Notes: generated by a model from the sequence alone, not told the origin. DNA of 41,764 nt from Desulfobacter curvatus DSM 3379 (GCF_000373985.1 NZ_KB893077.1:154-41917); one strand, 5' to 3'; shown: positions 24,181 to 33,835, counted from the first letter of the stretch. Program-made: numbers and translations.

Positions 24181-24687
24181 ATGACGATAGAAAAAAAATT
24201 GGCGCAATTATTTGGAATGGGCGAAAAAGAGCGCCGTCGCCATACAAATCCTTGGAGTGTTTTAACTCGTATATCCACCATACCGCTTTTGGGGCTATCG
24301 TTCTGGAGTAGGGTTTGGCTCGGCTGGTGGTCGCTATCACCTATAATTATTGTAATTATATGGCTATGGATCAATCCCCGAATTTTCCCAGAGCCAAAAA
24401 GTACGAATAATTGGGCATCCAAAGTAGTTCTTGGCGAATGGGTCAGAATGAATCGTAAAGAGACCCCTATCCCAAAACATCACATCTTTTTACCAAACAT
24501 AATCACTGCTATTGGTACTATCGGTTTGATCTTGTTTATTTATGGGTTGGTTGTGCTGCATTTATGGCTCACAATTCTTGGAGGTATTGTAATGATGATA
24601 AGCAAGCTTTGGTATGCAGACAGGGTTGTCTGGCTTTATGAAGATATGAAAGATGCTACACCCGAATATAAAAATTGGTTATATTAA
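24181..24687 (+). CDS. DUF6653-like membrane protein
   Basis: The 168-residue product contains NPWSVLTRISTIPLLGLSFW, WSRVWLGWW, WLWINPRIFPEPKSTNNWASK and a final DRVVWLYEDM segment, which fits the DUF6653 pattern as I know it. It has about four membrane helices in two pairs. The function is unknown. The ribosome site is weak (AGAAGAG region near 24165). It follows attC-like site 2 by 143 bases and may be a third cassette gene, but no clear attC was found after it. Confidence 0.75.
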   Translation: MTIEKKLAQLFGMGEKERRRHTNPWSVLTRISTIPLLGLSFWSRVWLGWWSLSPIIIVIIWLWINPRIFPEPKSTNNWASKVVLGEWVRMNRKETPIPKHHIFLPNIITAIGTIGLILFIYGLVVLHLWLTILGGIVMMISKLWYADRVVWLYEDMKDATPEYKNWLY

Positions 24688-24966
24688 CTCAACTTGAATA
24701 ATGAAATTCAAAACGAGAACTGTCGTGCTTGCCTTTGAGGCAATTCTCTCGGATAAGATGCAATTGAACATTCAGGGCTTGATCATAACTTCGGCCAGTT
24801 TGTGCTCATCTTTTCAGAACCTGAAAAATAACGCTGGGATTACAAGCGGTTGATAGTGTCCTGAATCGGGTTTTGTCATGAGTGGCCCATCTTATGATCA
24901 ACCCCAAAATTGGGAATTGAGGTATTTTGAAAAGATTCTGTCCTACGTTATTTGGAGGCGTTAAAA

Positions 24967-26913
24967 TTGAAGTCATTAAAATCTAACATAAATAACTTGA
25001 AGGCGGTCATCCCGGCTACTTTTCAAATAGTGAATATTAGTCTTTTTATAATATGTTTTATCGCAACGGGCTGCTCGCTTATTAAATTGAAAAAAGACAC
25101 GAATAGATTTCAGGAATACACTGCTATTGTCGGGCACATTAATGCAAAATGTTTGGGAAACGGACCGATCATTGTCGCTGCCTGCTCAGTAGAAGATGAA
25201 ATGAAAGTCGTAAACTATACGGTTTTGCACGATTCCGGTGAGTATGAGCTTGGCGTTCATCAAGGTAATTATTACATTTTTGCGTATCGGGATCAAAACA
25301 GTAACCTTATTTATGATGCGGATGAACCTGCCGGTCAATATGGCAACCCAACTTTAGTCCGAGCTCCTGCCGTTGGTGTTGTTTTTGATATTGATATCAT
25401 CATTCCAGAAAAGAATCAAAATATAGAAATACCCCATGGAAAAATAATCTCATCGGTAAAGACTCAAAAACTCTATAGTCGGCAGGCGGGAATTATAACG
25501 GATTTAGACGATGAACGCTTTGTTGAGGAGAATGGGAAAAAAGGTTTTTGGGAGCCGGGATCGTTTTTTAATCAATTTGGCGGAACCATCTATTTTCTTG
25601 AAGAATATGATCCTGATAAAATTCCGATTCTTTTTATACACGGTGCAACCGGAACGCCCAAAGGATGGCAGTATCTTGTTAATCACATCGATAGGTCCCG
25701 CTTTCAGCCTTGGTTCTTTTATTATCCAACCGGACTCCGCATAGATAGCATAGCATACCTGCTACTCTGGAAACTATCCAACCTTCAAGCTAAATACCAA
25801 TTTAATAAAATTATTTTTACTGCCCACAGTATGGGCGGGCTGGTCGCAAGATCTTTTATTGTAAATTATTTTCCACAATTTCCCTATGTAACACTTTTTG
25901 TTTCAATGGCAACCCCATGGGGCGGTGATCGTATGGCTGAATACGGCGTCAAGCAATCCCCGGTAGTCATTCCAAGCTGGTACGACATGCAACCGGACGG
26001 CGATTTTATCAAATCATTATACAGAAAGAAATTACCCGAATCCGTAACGTTTTATTTGCTTTACGGATACAGAGGAAGTCGCAATCCTTTACGATCGAAC
26101 AATGACGGAACCATTACCCTATCCAGTCTTCTGGACTACAGACCACAAGCCGAGGCAGGCATGAGTTATGCCTTTAATGAGGACCATGTAAGCCTACTTC
26201 TCAGCGAGAGAGTAGCAGATCAATTCAACTCCATCCTTAATACATTTTATGAGAATAATAGTACATCTCTTGAACAAGTCGGGGGGTACCTTGATGTTCA
26301 TTTCACATATGACTATGATTATAAGGGAGTGAGGCCCAAGCCAGCTCTCCTACTTTATCGTAATGGTAAAAAGGATGAGGAAGCCGTTACCTTCTTTAAC
26401 AATGGTACCAATGGTAAAATCATTGGGCCTATTCCTGTCGGAGAATATGTGACAAGCATGGTCACAATGGCCGCAAAAACTGAAAAAAAATCCGTCACGG
26501 TCTCTATAGAAAGCAATAAAACAAAAGAATTGAACTTCGTCTTTAAACCTGATGGGGTGATTCGCGGATGTTTGACAACTGCACTCAAACCTGAAGATAA
26601 ATTTGCAGGGAGACCGGATTATAGATACCGATCAATCGATACGAAAATTCATATTCAATCAATTACACTGGAAGGCGATGGCATCCATAGAGTTCTGACA
26701 TCCACCACGGTACCAGCGATTGGTTATGGTCTTGGTTACCTTGTTGTACGTAAAGATGGATGCTTTAATAATTGTTTTTCTTTCTTTGGCCTGCCTGCAG
26801 GGGACTACAAACTCGTCATTAAAGTCGAAGGCTACAAACCCATTGAAAAAAAATACTCTGTCATACCTGGTAGACCCCAATATTTCAGGGTTACTGAATT
26901 GCCACCTGGTTAA
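24967..26913 (+). CDS. lipoprotein with lipase-like alpha/beta hydrolase domain
   Basis: The 648-residue product has a lipoprotein signal with lipobox IATGC (Cys36). A short beta-sandwich (about 50-155, EYTAIVGHIN through DEPAGQYG) resembles carboxypeptidase-regulatory-like folds. An alpha/beta hydrolase follows, with ILFIHGATGTPKGW (oxyanion, about 222-235), Ser288 in AHSMGGLVAR, candidate acid Asp380 in NNDGTITL and His407 in EDHVSL. The C-terminal about 200 residues look like more beta-sandwich. Lipase or PGAP1-like esterase activity at the cell surface or in the periplasm is likely; the substrate is unknown. The TTG at 24967 is chosen for GGAGG at 24954-24958. The gene is AT-rich like its upstream neighbours. 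Confidence 0.85.
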   Translation: MKSLKSNINNLKAVIPATFQIVNISLFIICFIATGCSLIKLKKDTNRFQEYTAIVGHINAKCLGNGPIIVAACSVEDEMKVVNYTVLHDSGEYELGVHQGNYYIFAYRDQNSNLIYDADEPAGQYGNPTLVRAPAVGVVFDIDIIIPEKNQNIEIPHGKIISSVKTQKLYSRQAGIITDLDDERFVEENGKKGFWEPGSFFNQFGGTIYFLEEYDPDKIPILFIHGATGTPKGWQYLVNHIDRSRFQPWFFYYPTGLRIDSIAYLLLWKLSNLQAKYQFNKIIFTAHSMGGLVARSFIVNYFPQFPYVTLFVSMATPWGGDRMAEYGVKQSPVVIPSWYDMQPDGDFIKSLYRKKLPESVTFYLLYGYRGSRNPLRSNNDGTITLSSLLDYRPQAEAGMSYAFNEDHVSLLLSERVADQFNSILNTFYENNSTSLEQVGGYLDVHFTYDYDYKGVRPKPALLLYRNGKKDEEAVTFFNNGTNGKIIGPIPVGEYVTSMVTMAAKTEKKSVTVSIESNKTKELNFVFKPDGVIRGCLTTALKPEDKFAGRPDYRYRSIDTKIHIQSITLEGDGIHRVLTSTTVPAIGYGLGYLVVRKDGCFNNCFSFFGLPAGDYKLVIKVEGYKPIEKKYSVIPGRPQYFRVTELPPG

Positions 26914-27430
26914 ACCTTTTATTTAGGATCATACCTGATTGCCATAGTGGAAAGTTAATAGCCCATCTTTTCAAAAAAACGACAAAACGCCTATTTTTCT
27001 TAGATCTATACTAAGAAAAGTATCAACAGAGATAACTAAACATCCTGTGCTTAGAATTTTTCCATTTGGCCAGAAAATTTACTGTCAAAATATGGATTGA
27101 AAAGAGGACGATTTTGGCAGGCTAAAAATAACATAGATAGAGCAGACTACCTCCAAAGCAAGGTCCATTTTCCGGGTGGAAGACACCCCCGGACTTTCCC
27201 TGTTCTTCCACACTTTTTAAATCCTCAAACCGACGAGCAATATTACGTGTATCCCGGGATTTCCGATTCCTACCAATTCAAATTTTTTAGCAGACCACAA
27301 TATAAAGGTATGAAAGTGGACGAGCAAAGTCTCAAAAAACAACCAATAACTGTTCAAATCATCGCTTTGTTAAGCATGGGTGTTAATGTTTATCTGTCAA
27401 GTTTTTCTGGAAAATACTTGACAAAGCCGC
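26914..27430. other. non-coding stretch containing dispersed repeat copy 2
   Basis: The open frames here (27097-27513 and one overlapping it) lack ribosome sites; the first starts in the repeat and runs over the 3' end of an antisense pseudogene. Apart from the repeat at 27080-27210 nothing was recognised. Confidence 0.6.
27080..27210. repeat. dispersed repeat, copy 2
   Basis: It aligns over about 125 bases with 17553-17680 in the same orientation; see that entry for the shared blocks. A short inverted match, AAGTCCGGGGG-TGT, recurs near 28786-28800 on the other side of the transposase gene, perhaps a third fragment. Confidence 0.75.
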
Positions 27431-27684
27431 CTAATTGGTCGTCTTCCCAACTATCCGGAGCAGAAAATTTTCAAGATGGACATGCTCAATGCCTTTATAT
27501 GTGCCGCCGATAACCGGGTCCATGGTCACCACTTTTTTAGGATGGTTGTCTGGAATAGCAAGAAGACTGCCGAATTCACGATCCCGAACTTTGTCATCCG
27601 GAATCATGTAAGCAGCCTGGATGTACAGGTGTTCCCCTTGCTTTTCACAAACAAAATCGGTTTCCTTTTTCCCAATTTGGTTTT
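27431..27684 (-). pseudogene. C-terminal remnant of a DUF4143-type AAA ATPase
   Basis: On the minus strand an open frame reads QIGKKETDFVCEKQGEHLYI, then QAAYMIPDDKVRDREFGSLL, AIPDNHPKKVVTMDPVIGG, and ends HVHLENFLLRIVGKTTN-stop (TAG at 27433-27431). This is the well-known end of DUF4143 ATPases (E-T/I-D-F-V, REF-x-x-L-L-A-I-P-D-N, K-V-V-T/S-M-D). The gene starts abruptly at the left end of the RAYT element at 27685. About 80 residues remain of an expected 400. The rest is not visible beyond the element. Confidence 0.85.
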
Positions 27685-28735
27685 GGGGGACGCCCTTAAC
27701 TTTTTGATATCTAACCGGTATGGCCCGTCAAGCACGCATAGACACTCCCGGCGCAGTTCATCACATCATCGTTCGTGGTATCGAGCGCCGCAAGATCTTT
27801 ATAGACGATCAGGACCGTGAGGCATTCATCGACCGGATGGGAAGGATTCTCACAGAAACTGATACCGGCTGTTTTGCATGGGCACTGATTCCAAATCACT
27901 TCCACTTGCTGTTGCGCACCGGCAGCGCTCCCATATCTACGGTAATGCGCCGGTTGCTGACCGGCCATGCAGTCAGTTTCAACCGCCGTCACCAGCGAAG
28001 CGGGCATCTTTTTCAAAATAGATATAAATCCATCCTTTGCCAGGAAGACGCCTATCTGCTGGAACTGGTCCGTTACATTCACCTGAATCCGCTGAGGGCC
28101 AAACTCGTCGCTACAATCAGCGGATTGGACAGATACCCGTATTGCGGCCATGCAGTGGTTATGGGTACTCTTCAGCACAAATGGCACGATGCAAGGAGGG
28201 TCTTAGGGGAATTCGGCAAAAAAACCGCTGTGGCGCGCAAGCATTATCGGGCATTTGTTGCAAAGGGTATTCAGGGTGGTAAACGTGAGGACTTGACCGG
28301 CGGTGGCCTGATCCGTAGTGCTGGCGGCTGGCAGGCCGTAAAAGCACTTAGATCTGCCGATAGCCATCAGAAAAGTGATGAACGAATCCTTGGCAACGGT
28401 GAATTTGTGGAACGAATCCTGTCGGAAAACCGGGAAGCCTTAGGCTGGCGTTACGACCTGAAGGCCAAGGGCTTGACGGTGTATGATGTTGCCGATCATG
28501 TTGGAAAGCAACTTGGCATAGACACAGAGCAGGTTTGGCAGCCTGGCAAGTTCAGGCAACAGGTTATAGCCCGCAGCCTGTTATGTTATTGGTCGGTGCA
28601 AGAACTGGGGGAAAGCATGACCGGACTGGGCAGACTTTTGAACATTTCCACTGTGGCTGTGAGCAAGTCAGTTCGGCGGGGTGCCCAGATTGCAAAGGCT
28701 GAAAAGTTAAAGTTTATAAGTTAAGGGCGTCCCTC
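27685..28735 (+). mobile_element. RAYT element with 14-bp inverted ends
   Basis: GGGACGCCCTTAAC at 27687-27700 and GTTAAGGGCGTCCC at 28720-28733 are perfect inverted repeats directly outside the transposase gene; the right one overlaps its stop codon. Such flanking REP-like repeats are usual for REP-associated tyrosine transposases. The left end abuts the broken DUF4143 gene. No target-site duplication could be seen, in keeping with a Y1 mechanism. Confidence 0.75.
27720..28724 (+). CDS. REP-associated tyrosine transposase (Y1/HUH family)
   Basis: The 334-residue protein opens MARQARIDTPGAVHHIIVRG, then has the HUH pair in IPNHFHLLLRTG (His60 and His62) and RYIHLNPLRA, with a tyrosine at 119 in the expected nucleophile region. 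The C-terminal about 130 residues hold a helix-turn-helix-like GRLLNISTVAVSKSVRRG. Y1 transposases nick single-stranded DNA at hairpins and are thought to spread or tend REP repeats. The frame is intact, so the enzyme may be active. Its likely substrates are the 14-bp inverted repeats around it. Confidence 0.93.
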   Translation: MARQARIDTPGAVHHIIVRGIERRKIFIDDQDREAFIDRMGRILTETDTGCFAWALIPNHFHLLLRTGSAPISTVMRRLLTGHAVSFNRRHQRSGHLFQNRYKSILCQEDAYLLELVRYIHLNPLRAKLVATISGLDRYPYCGHAVVMGTLQHKWHDARRVLGEFGKKTAVARKHYRAFVAKGIQGGKREDLTGGGLIRSAGGWQAVKALRSADSHQKSDERILGNGEFVERILSENREALGWRYDLKAKGLTVYDVADHVGKQLGIDTEQVWQPGKFRQQVIARSLLCYWSVQELGESMTGLGRLLNISTVAVSKSVRRGAQIAKAEKLKFIS

Positions 28736-29282
28736 AGTACTCTCGGTTTAATATCAATCTGCTGTATCCCTTTTTCCATTAAAAAGTCCGGGGGGTGTGT
28801 ATCTGTGACGTCGTTATTTTCTTTTTGTACACTCATGGAAAATCAAATACTTTTTAAAAAGTCTCAATGGGCCAACTCTTTTTAAATTTCCAACCTTTAT
28901 GGCAACCAATTTGCCGATTGCTTTAACAGCCTGGTCCAAACACAGGGTTTTGTCCAGGCACTATGTATGTAATGATCCATTAAGGAGCGAGTTACACAAT
29001 ATGATATCACAAAACAAGTTAGTTAAACCAGCTTTACTGGGGATATCTCATAATAAAATTTTGTGTCAACGCTTCAGTGTGAACTTTGTGGTAAATTAAA
29101 AAATATTTTCACCCTGCTTCTGCAACGCCGGGGTACACGATAAGGGCCATGGAAATTTTAAAATCCACAAATAGGGCGAAGGATCTTTATCCGTATTCAA
29201 GGCGCATCTATCGGAACTAAAGGGTTTCCTGTAAGTTGCAAGGTTCCAGGTCTTTTCTGCCCCTGTAGCGTACCCAATGGGA
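28736..29282. other. non-coding stretch between RAYT element and ABC genes
   Basis: No gene was recognised. A short minus-strand open frame near 28842-28736 gives MSVQKENNDV followed by THPPDFLMEKG and stops at the element, and may be debris. The frame at 29096-29335 (minus) overlaps the end of the ABC gene and lacks family features. No clear terminator for the convergent ABC operon is visible. Confidence 0.5.
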
Positions 29283-31055
29283 TCACTCTTTGATGCGCCA
29301 GGTTTTACTGCGCAATTGCGCTTGCCACAGGTCATGGTATTTACCTTGTTGCGTCAGCAAAAATGCGTGTGTCCCCTGTTCAACCAGTGCCCCGTCATCA
29401 ATGACGAGAATTTGATCTGCGCCTGCAATTGTTGTCAGACGGTGTGCGATAACAATGATTGTTTTGTCTTTAATCAGTGTCTCAACAGCCCTTTGAACGG
29501 CGATTTCGCTCTCGGTATCAAGTGCGGCCGTGGGTTCATCCAGAATAACAATGGGGGCGTCTTTAAGTATGGCACGCGCGATACTGATTCGTTGACGCTC
29601 CCCCCCGGACAGACTCCCTCCGATATCTCCCACGCCTGTCTGGTATCCTTGAGGCAACCGTTCTACAAATTCATGGCAAAAGGCGGCTTTTGCAGCTTTA
29701 ATAACCTCTTCATCCGTTGCATCGGATTTTGCCATACGGATATTTTCAATAATACTTTCATCAAAGAGATAGACATCCTGAAAAACAACTGCAAAGTAGC
29801 TCAGCAGCTCTTTTGGACTCATCCGGCGGATATCAATTCCACCGATCATAATTGTTCCGGCCTGGGGATCAGCATACCGCATCATAAGCCTGGTAATTGT
29901 GGTTTTGCCTGATCCGGACGGCCCCACAATAGCTGTCATGGCCTGTCCGGGTATCTTGATGGTACAATTTTTAAGGGCTTTTTCCTCCTGGCCATGGTAG
30001 GTAAATTCAACATTATTAAACACGATTTCAAAGTGTTGTGCTTTGCTTTGAGGGTTTACCACCTCAAGCGGTGGTGTTTTCATGACAGCTTTTACCCGGG
30101 CAAAGCCAGCGTTCATGATATCCAGCGCCGAGGTAATTGCCAAAAACAGCGACAGCGGCTCCATCAGCCGTGAAACAATGACAAGCAGCGCAGCTATGGC
30201 AGCGATACTCATCGTCCCGTTACCGACCCGGATACTTCCCCATATGGCAATCATGATAAGTGCAAACAGGATCAGCATGTCACCCATGACCAGATTGACA
30301 ATCGTTCCCCACACCGAAGCCCGTTGAAGATCCCTGACATGAATAATCCCTTCATGAAGGTGTTTCGCGTTTTCCCCGGTTTGATTTGTGGCGCGTAAAA
30401 CAGCAAGTCCCTGAATGTATTCTATGATGTCTGACTCCAGTACACTGTTGGCCTGGGTCATTTCCATTTTTTCATGGGCACCGCTCTTTCGTTTTCTGCG
30501 ATACAACGGAATGGCAAGGGGCATGATGACCGTCAGCAGCACAGCCATCCGCCAGTCAATGAAAAACATGCCGATAACAACCACCACCGGCGTAAGAAAG
30601 ATTTCGATAAACATTCCCGAAATCATCCCCAGCATCATCACGCTCTCATCGACATTGCTGGACAGACTGGCGTTGAGGTCTCCGGTTTTATAACTGCCCA
30701 GCACCTCAAGGGGTATGGTCCGCAGTTTCTTCCCCAATTTTACGCGCATATTGTGTGTTATGTTTGCCGTGGTATCCCCATAATCAAAATCATGGGCAAA
30801 CCAGCGTGCAAATACATTGATCACAATAAATACGGTCATTAAACCAAACCAGGCCCAGGCCTGCCGTGCATCGGCAGAGGCGGAGAAAAGCGCTACCATT
30901 ACCCCGTAAATACTGAGGTAGGTCAAGCCCTGCATCGTATACGCCAGGGCAAAAAAGAACAGGCTGCGCTTAAAATCCGCTGCATGGTTACCGGCAATCA
31001 TTTTACCGGCTTCGTAGGCTTCCCCAAAAGTGGCATAGTTCTTTGCATCAGACAT
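29283..31055 (-). CDS. ABC transporter, fused permease/ATPase (YbtQ-like)
   Basis: This 590-residue half-transporter has a six-helix type IV (exporter-fold) membrane domain (about 25-310) and a C-terminal ATPase. Walker A is GPSGSGKT (378-385), the Q-loop is VVFQD, the signature is LSGGE (about 482), and Walker B is IVILDEPTAALD (about 502). It forms a pair with the gene before it, with 8 bases of overlap (31048-31055), so a heterodimer is expected. YbtP/YbtQ and IrtA/IrtB share this build but import ferric siderophores. The neighbouring TonB receptor and RhtX-like permease support that assignment here. Plain drug export is the alternative. Confidence 0.88.
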   Translation of the reverse strand: MSDAKNYATFGEAYEAGKMIAGNHAADFKRSLFFFALAYTMQGLTYLSIYGVMVALFSASADARQAWAWFGLMTVFIVINVFARWFAHDFDYGDTTANITHNMRVKLGKKLRTIPLEVLGSYKTGDLNASLSSNVDESVMMLGMISGMFIEIFLTPVVVVIGMFFIDWRMAVLLTVIMPLAIPLYRRKRKSGAHEKMEMTQANSVLESDIIEYIQGLAVLRATNQTGENAKHLHEGIIHVRDLQRASVWGTIVNLVMGDMLILFALIMIAIWGSIRVGNGTMSIAAIAALLVIVSRLMEPLSLFLAITSALDIMNAGFARVKAVMKTPPLEVVNPQSKAQHFEIVFNNVEFTYHGQEEKALKNCTIKIPGQAMTAIVGPSGSGKTTITRLMMRYADPQAGTIMIGGIDIRRMSPKELLSYFAVVFQDVYLFDESIIENIRMAKSDATDEEVIKAAKAAFCHEFVERLPQGYQTGVGDIGGSLSGGERQRISIARAILKDAPIVILDEPTAALDTESEIAVQRAVETLIKDKTIIVIAHRLTTIAGADQILVIDDGALVEQGTHAFLLTQQGKYHDLWQAQLRSKTWRIKE

Positions 31056-32844
31056 TTACGGCTCCTTTTGTGTGAAAATCCCATTGTTGCGCCGCTTCAT
31101 AATTTGTCCACAGCCGGGCATACAGTCCGTTGTTTGATAAAAGCGCGTCATGGGTTCCCCTTTCGACAATCCGGCCCTGATCAAATACCAGTATCTGGTC
31201 GACATGGGTTATGGTGGACAGGCGATGCGCGATGGTGATAACAGTTTTGTTTTTTGTCAGACAGGCAATCGCTTTGATGATCTGTTCTTCGCTCTCAGGA
31301 TCAGCAAATGCGGTTGCTTCATCCAGAACAACAATCGGTGCATCCCGTAAAATTGCCCGGGCAATGGTGATCCGCTGGCGCTGTCCGCCGGACAGGCGTG
31401 CGCCCCTGTCGCCGGTATGGGTGTCGTATGCCTTGGGAAGGGTCATGATAAAATCGTGAATTTGTGAGGCTTTGGCAGCTGCTGTCACCATCTCATCCGT
31501 GGCGTCGGGTTTTGCCATTCTGATATTGCTGGCCAGGGTATCATGAAAAAGATAGGTGTCCTGGAATACAAAGGAGACGGTATTCATCAACGTTTCATTG
31601 TCCATTTGACGGATGTCGATGCCGCCGATGGTAATCCCACCGCCTGTCACATCCCAGAAACGGGGTAAAAGTTTTGCCACCGTACTCTTCCCCGCACCGC
31701 TGGGGCCCACCAGTGCCGTTGTGGTTCCGGGTTCAACAATAAAATTTACATCGGTCAAGGCATTCTCATCACGATTTTCATACCCAAAGGTGACACCGTC
31801 AAAACAGATGGTCATCTTTTCCGGTGCCAGGGGATTTTCAGCAACCGGCATGGCCGGTACCGCCAATAATGTCTCTATACGATTGGCTGCGGCTTTGGAT
31901 TTGCGCAGAAAGTTGTTCAGCCACATCAACTGCATAAACGCGTCAACCATCCCTGTTGACAGAAAAAGAGCGGCAATTAATGAGGGTAAAGACAGCGTCC
32001 CTGCGTTAATAAAAACAATTCCTCCGGCCAAAACAGCCAGTATCGTCGGCAAGGGTGCCAGTAACACAAAGGCGATCCGTGAGGAGGTTCCGCTGGTTTT
32101 CATCCATTGGATGTAGATTTCCCTGTACCGGTCAAGGGCTTTAAGATACCGTCTAAAAGAACTTGTCCCGTCATCAAAGGTACGCACCACCGGCATGGCC
32201 TGGATGAATTCGATGACCGCCGCATTAATCCGGTCCTGACTGTTTTCATACCTTTCCTGCATGGTTTTGCTGTCACGCATGGCAATACGCAGAACAAACA
32301 GACCCATAAGCATCACGCCCAGTGCAATACAGGCCAGGCGCCGATCAATGATAAACAAAAGCACCAGCGTCACCAGCGGAGCCGTATATCCGCGCCCGAA
32401 GGTCGGGGTGCTGTCCGCAACAAAGGTGTGCAGATTCCTGACATCCTCAAGCATCACTTTTTTGAGCGCACCTGTCCCTGTGGTGATAATAACCCCCAGC
32501 GGCAATTGTGCCAGATGCTTTGAAAGGCGCGTACGAAGATCCTCCTCCAGATAAAAAGCACCCAGGTGGGAAACCCCGAAGCCGGTCATGGTAAGGCAGA
32601 AAGCCAAAACGCCAAAAACACCCACGCCAATCAGCGCTTGGGTTATCGTCCATGAGATGCCGCAAAAAAGCAGCCCCTCTCCGCCTTTGAGCAGTACCGC
32701 CACGACAAGTGAAAGCATCAAAAGCGTCGCAATGGTAGCTGTTGATCCCAGTGCAGCCAGCCCCATTGCGCTGTAGATGTATCTTTTAACCGGTTTCATG
32801 ATTCTCCATAAAACCGCGTACCCTTCAGATTTCGGGTCAGACAT
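31048..32844 (-). CDS. ABC transporter, fused permease/ATPase (YbtP-like)
   Basis: This 598-residue partner half-transporter has six N-terminal membrane helices and an ATPase with Walker A GPSGAGKS (380-387), signature LSGGQ (484-488) and Walker B IVVLDEATAFAD (504-515). FAD in place of the usual ALD is also seen in YbtP/IrtA-like proteins. It starts 20 bases after the methyltransferase stop, with AAGGAG upstream of the ATG, and is coupled to the next ABC gene by overlap. The likely role is bringing a ferric siderophore across the inner membrane. Confidence 0.88.
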   Translation of the reverse strand: MSDPKSEGYAVLWRIMKPVKRYIYSAMGLAALGSTATIATLLMLSLVVAVLLKGGEGLLFCGISWTITQALIGVGVFGVLAFCLTMTGFGVSHLGAFYLEEDLRTRLSKHLAQLPLGVIITTGTGALKKVMLEDVRNLHTFVADSTPTFGRGYTAPLVTLVLLFIIDRRLACIALGVMLMGLFVLRIAMRDSKTMQERYENSQDRINAAVIEFIQAMPVVRTFDDGTSSFRRYLKALDRYREIYIQWMKTSGTSSRIAFVLLAPLPTILAVLAGGIVFINAGTLSLPSLIAALFLSTGMVDAFMQLMWLNNFLRKSKAAANRIETLLAVPAMPVAENPLAPEKMTICFDGVTFGYENRDENALTDVNFIVEPGTTTALVGPSGAGKSTVAKLLPRFWDVTGGGITIGGIDIRQMDNETLMNTVSFVFQDTYLFHDTLASNIRMAKPDATDEMVTAAAKASQIHDFIMTLPKAYDTHTGDRGARLSGGQRQRITIARAILRDAPIVVLDEATAFADPESEEQIIKAIACLTKNKTVITIAHRLSTITHVDQILVFDQGRIVERGTHDALLSNNGLYARLWTNYEAAQQWDFHTKGAVNV

Positions 32845-32864
32845 TATTTATTTACTCCTTCTTA

Positions 32865-33680
32865 TTACGCCATTCTCACATGCACCATTGAGCATACGCC
32901 AAGGATATCAGGAATAGATAAAATCATTTTTGCCCGCAAAGGAATTGCCTTTTTCACGCCTTTATGCATGGGGGTTGCACTGATGACCTTAATTCGTTTG
33001 TCCCATTTTTCAAGAGATTGTACAGGTTTCAGTCCCCAGCCGACGGTGGCAACACTACCCATACCTCCTGATTTTAATACCTTTTTCTTCGCAATTTTAA
33101 TCCCCATGGGAGACAGAGAATCAAAGTAAACATCGCAGATTCCAAAATAATCTGCCACGGCAATGAAGAAATTTTTGATCTGTTCTTCCTCAAAATAATA
33201 AAACACGCCCCCGGCCAGCAACAACAGACCGTTTTTAACACTTATCTGCTCAAACCATTTTGTATCCAGAAATGACAACGCAATGGATTTATGTCTTTCG
33301 CTGTCTTGGAAAAAATGTTTTCGAAGTTCAATAACATCAGGCAGATCAAGTTCGTAAAAGGTGATTTCGCCGTTATCAATACGGCTGAAAGTGGTATCCA
33401 TGCCGCAGCCGATATTGACAATTGCGGCATTGGGGTGTTTTTTAATAAAATTACGCGCCATCTTGTCGGTATGCAGGCTGCGTGCAACCCACCCATGCTG
33501 GGACATGGCTTGTGTGTCTGCGATTCCTGAAAAGTCATAATCAAGTTTTTCAACAATTTCCAGAGCCTTATTATCAATCAACCGCGGATTGTTTTTTTGT
33601 GTTTCAAAAGCCCTGCCCCATAAAGGCAGCAAAAGTGTTTCCTGAACATCGCCTTTTTTTACACTTATTTTCTCTTTCAT
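32865..33680 (-). CDS. LCM-type (O-)methyltransferase
   Basis: The 271-residue product is a class I SAM-dependent methyltransferase of the leucine-carboxyl-methyltransferase/TcmP group: NIGCGMDTTFSRID is the SAM-binding loop with its flanks, followed by FYELDLPDVIELRK, the acidic-loop position. The ATG at 33680 follows AAAGGAGAT (33690-33698) at a slightly long distance; the frame is open further upstream without a ribosome site. It lies between the MFS gene and the ABC pair. Genes of this family occur near siderophore uptake and coenzyme clusters; here it might modify the incoming ligand (inference). Confidence 0.82.
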   Translation of the reverse strand: MKEKISVKKGDVQETLLLPLWGRAFETQKNNPRLIDNKALEIVEKLDYDFSGIADTQAMSQHGWVARSLHTDKMARNFIKKHPNAAIVNIGCGMDTTFSRIDNGEITFYELDLPDVIELRKHFFQDSERHKSIALSFLDTKWFEQISVKNGLLLLAGGVFYYFEEEQIKNFFIAVADYFGICDVYFDSLSPMGIKIAKKKVLKSGGMGSVATVGWGLKPVQSLEKWDKRIKVISATPMHKGVKKAIPLRAKMILSIPDILGVCSMVHVRMA

Positions 33681-33765
33681 ATCTTTATTAATCTCCTTTA
33701 TTGTATATCCCAAGGGTTGCCTGCCTCCCTTTTTCGCTGAGCATCCATACAGCACGTTTATTTTC

Positions 33766-33791
33766 AGTCGAAATGGGGAGTCGAAATGGGG
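33766..33791. repeat. tandem duplication of a 13-mer
   Basis: AGTCGAAATGGGG occurs twice back to back (33766-33778 and 33779-33791), followed by TCGG. The AAATGGGGTC part recurs at the hairpin at 39845-39854, so both may derive from the same REP-like family. Confidence 0.6.
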
Positions 33792-33835
33792 TCGGACAAC
33801 GCAAAACGCCATAATCTAAAATAGTTAAGACAAAA

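Noticed and set aside
24836..24855. Third attC-like site (AACGCT ... AAGCGGTT)
   Set aside because: Too short and with poor core sequences compared with the two better sites.
27097..27820. Plus-strand open frames of 138 and 114 residues
   Set aside because: They lie over the dispersed repeat, antisense to the DUF4143 remnant and into the transposase start; the minus-strand reading gives a real protein family and these do not.
29096..29335. 79-residue minus-strand open frame
   Set aside because: It overlaps the end of the ABC gene, has no ribosome site and no recognisable family.
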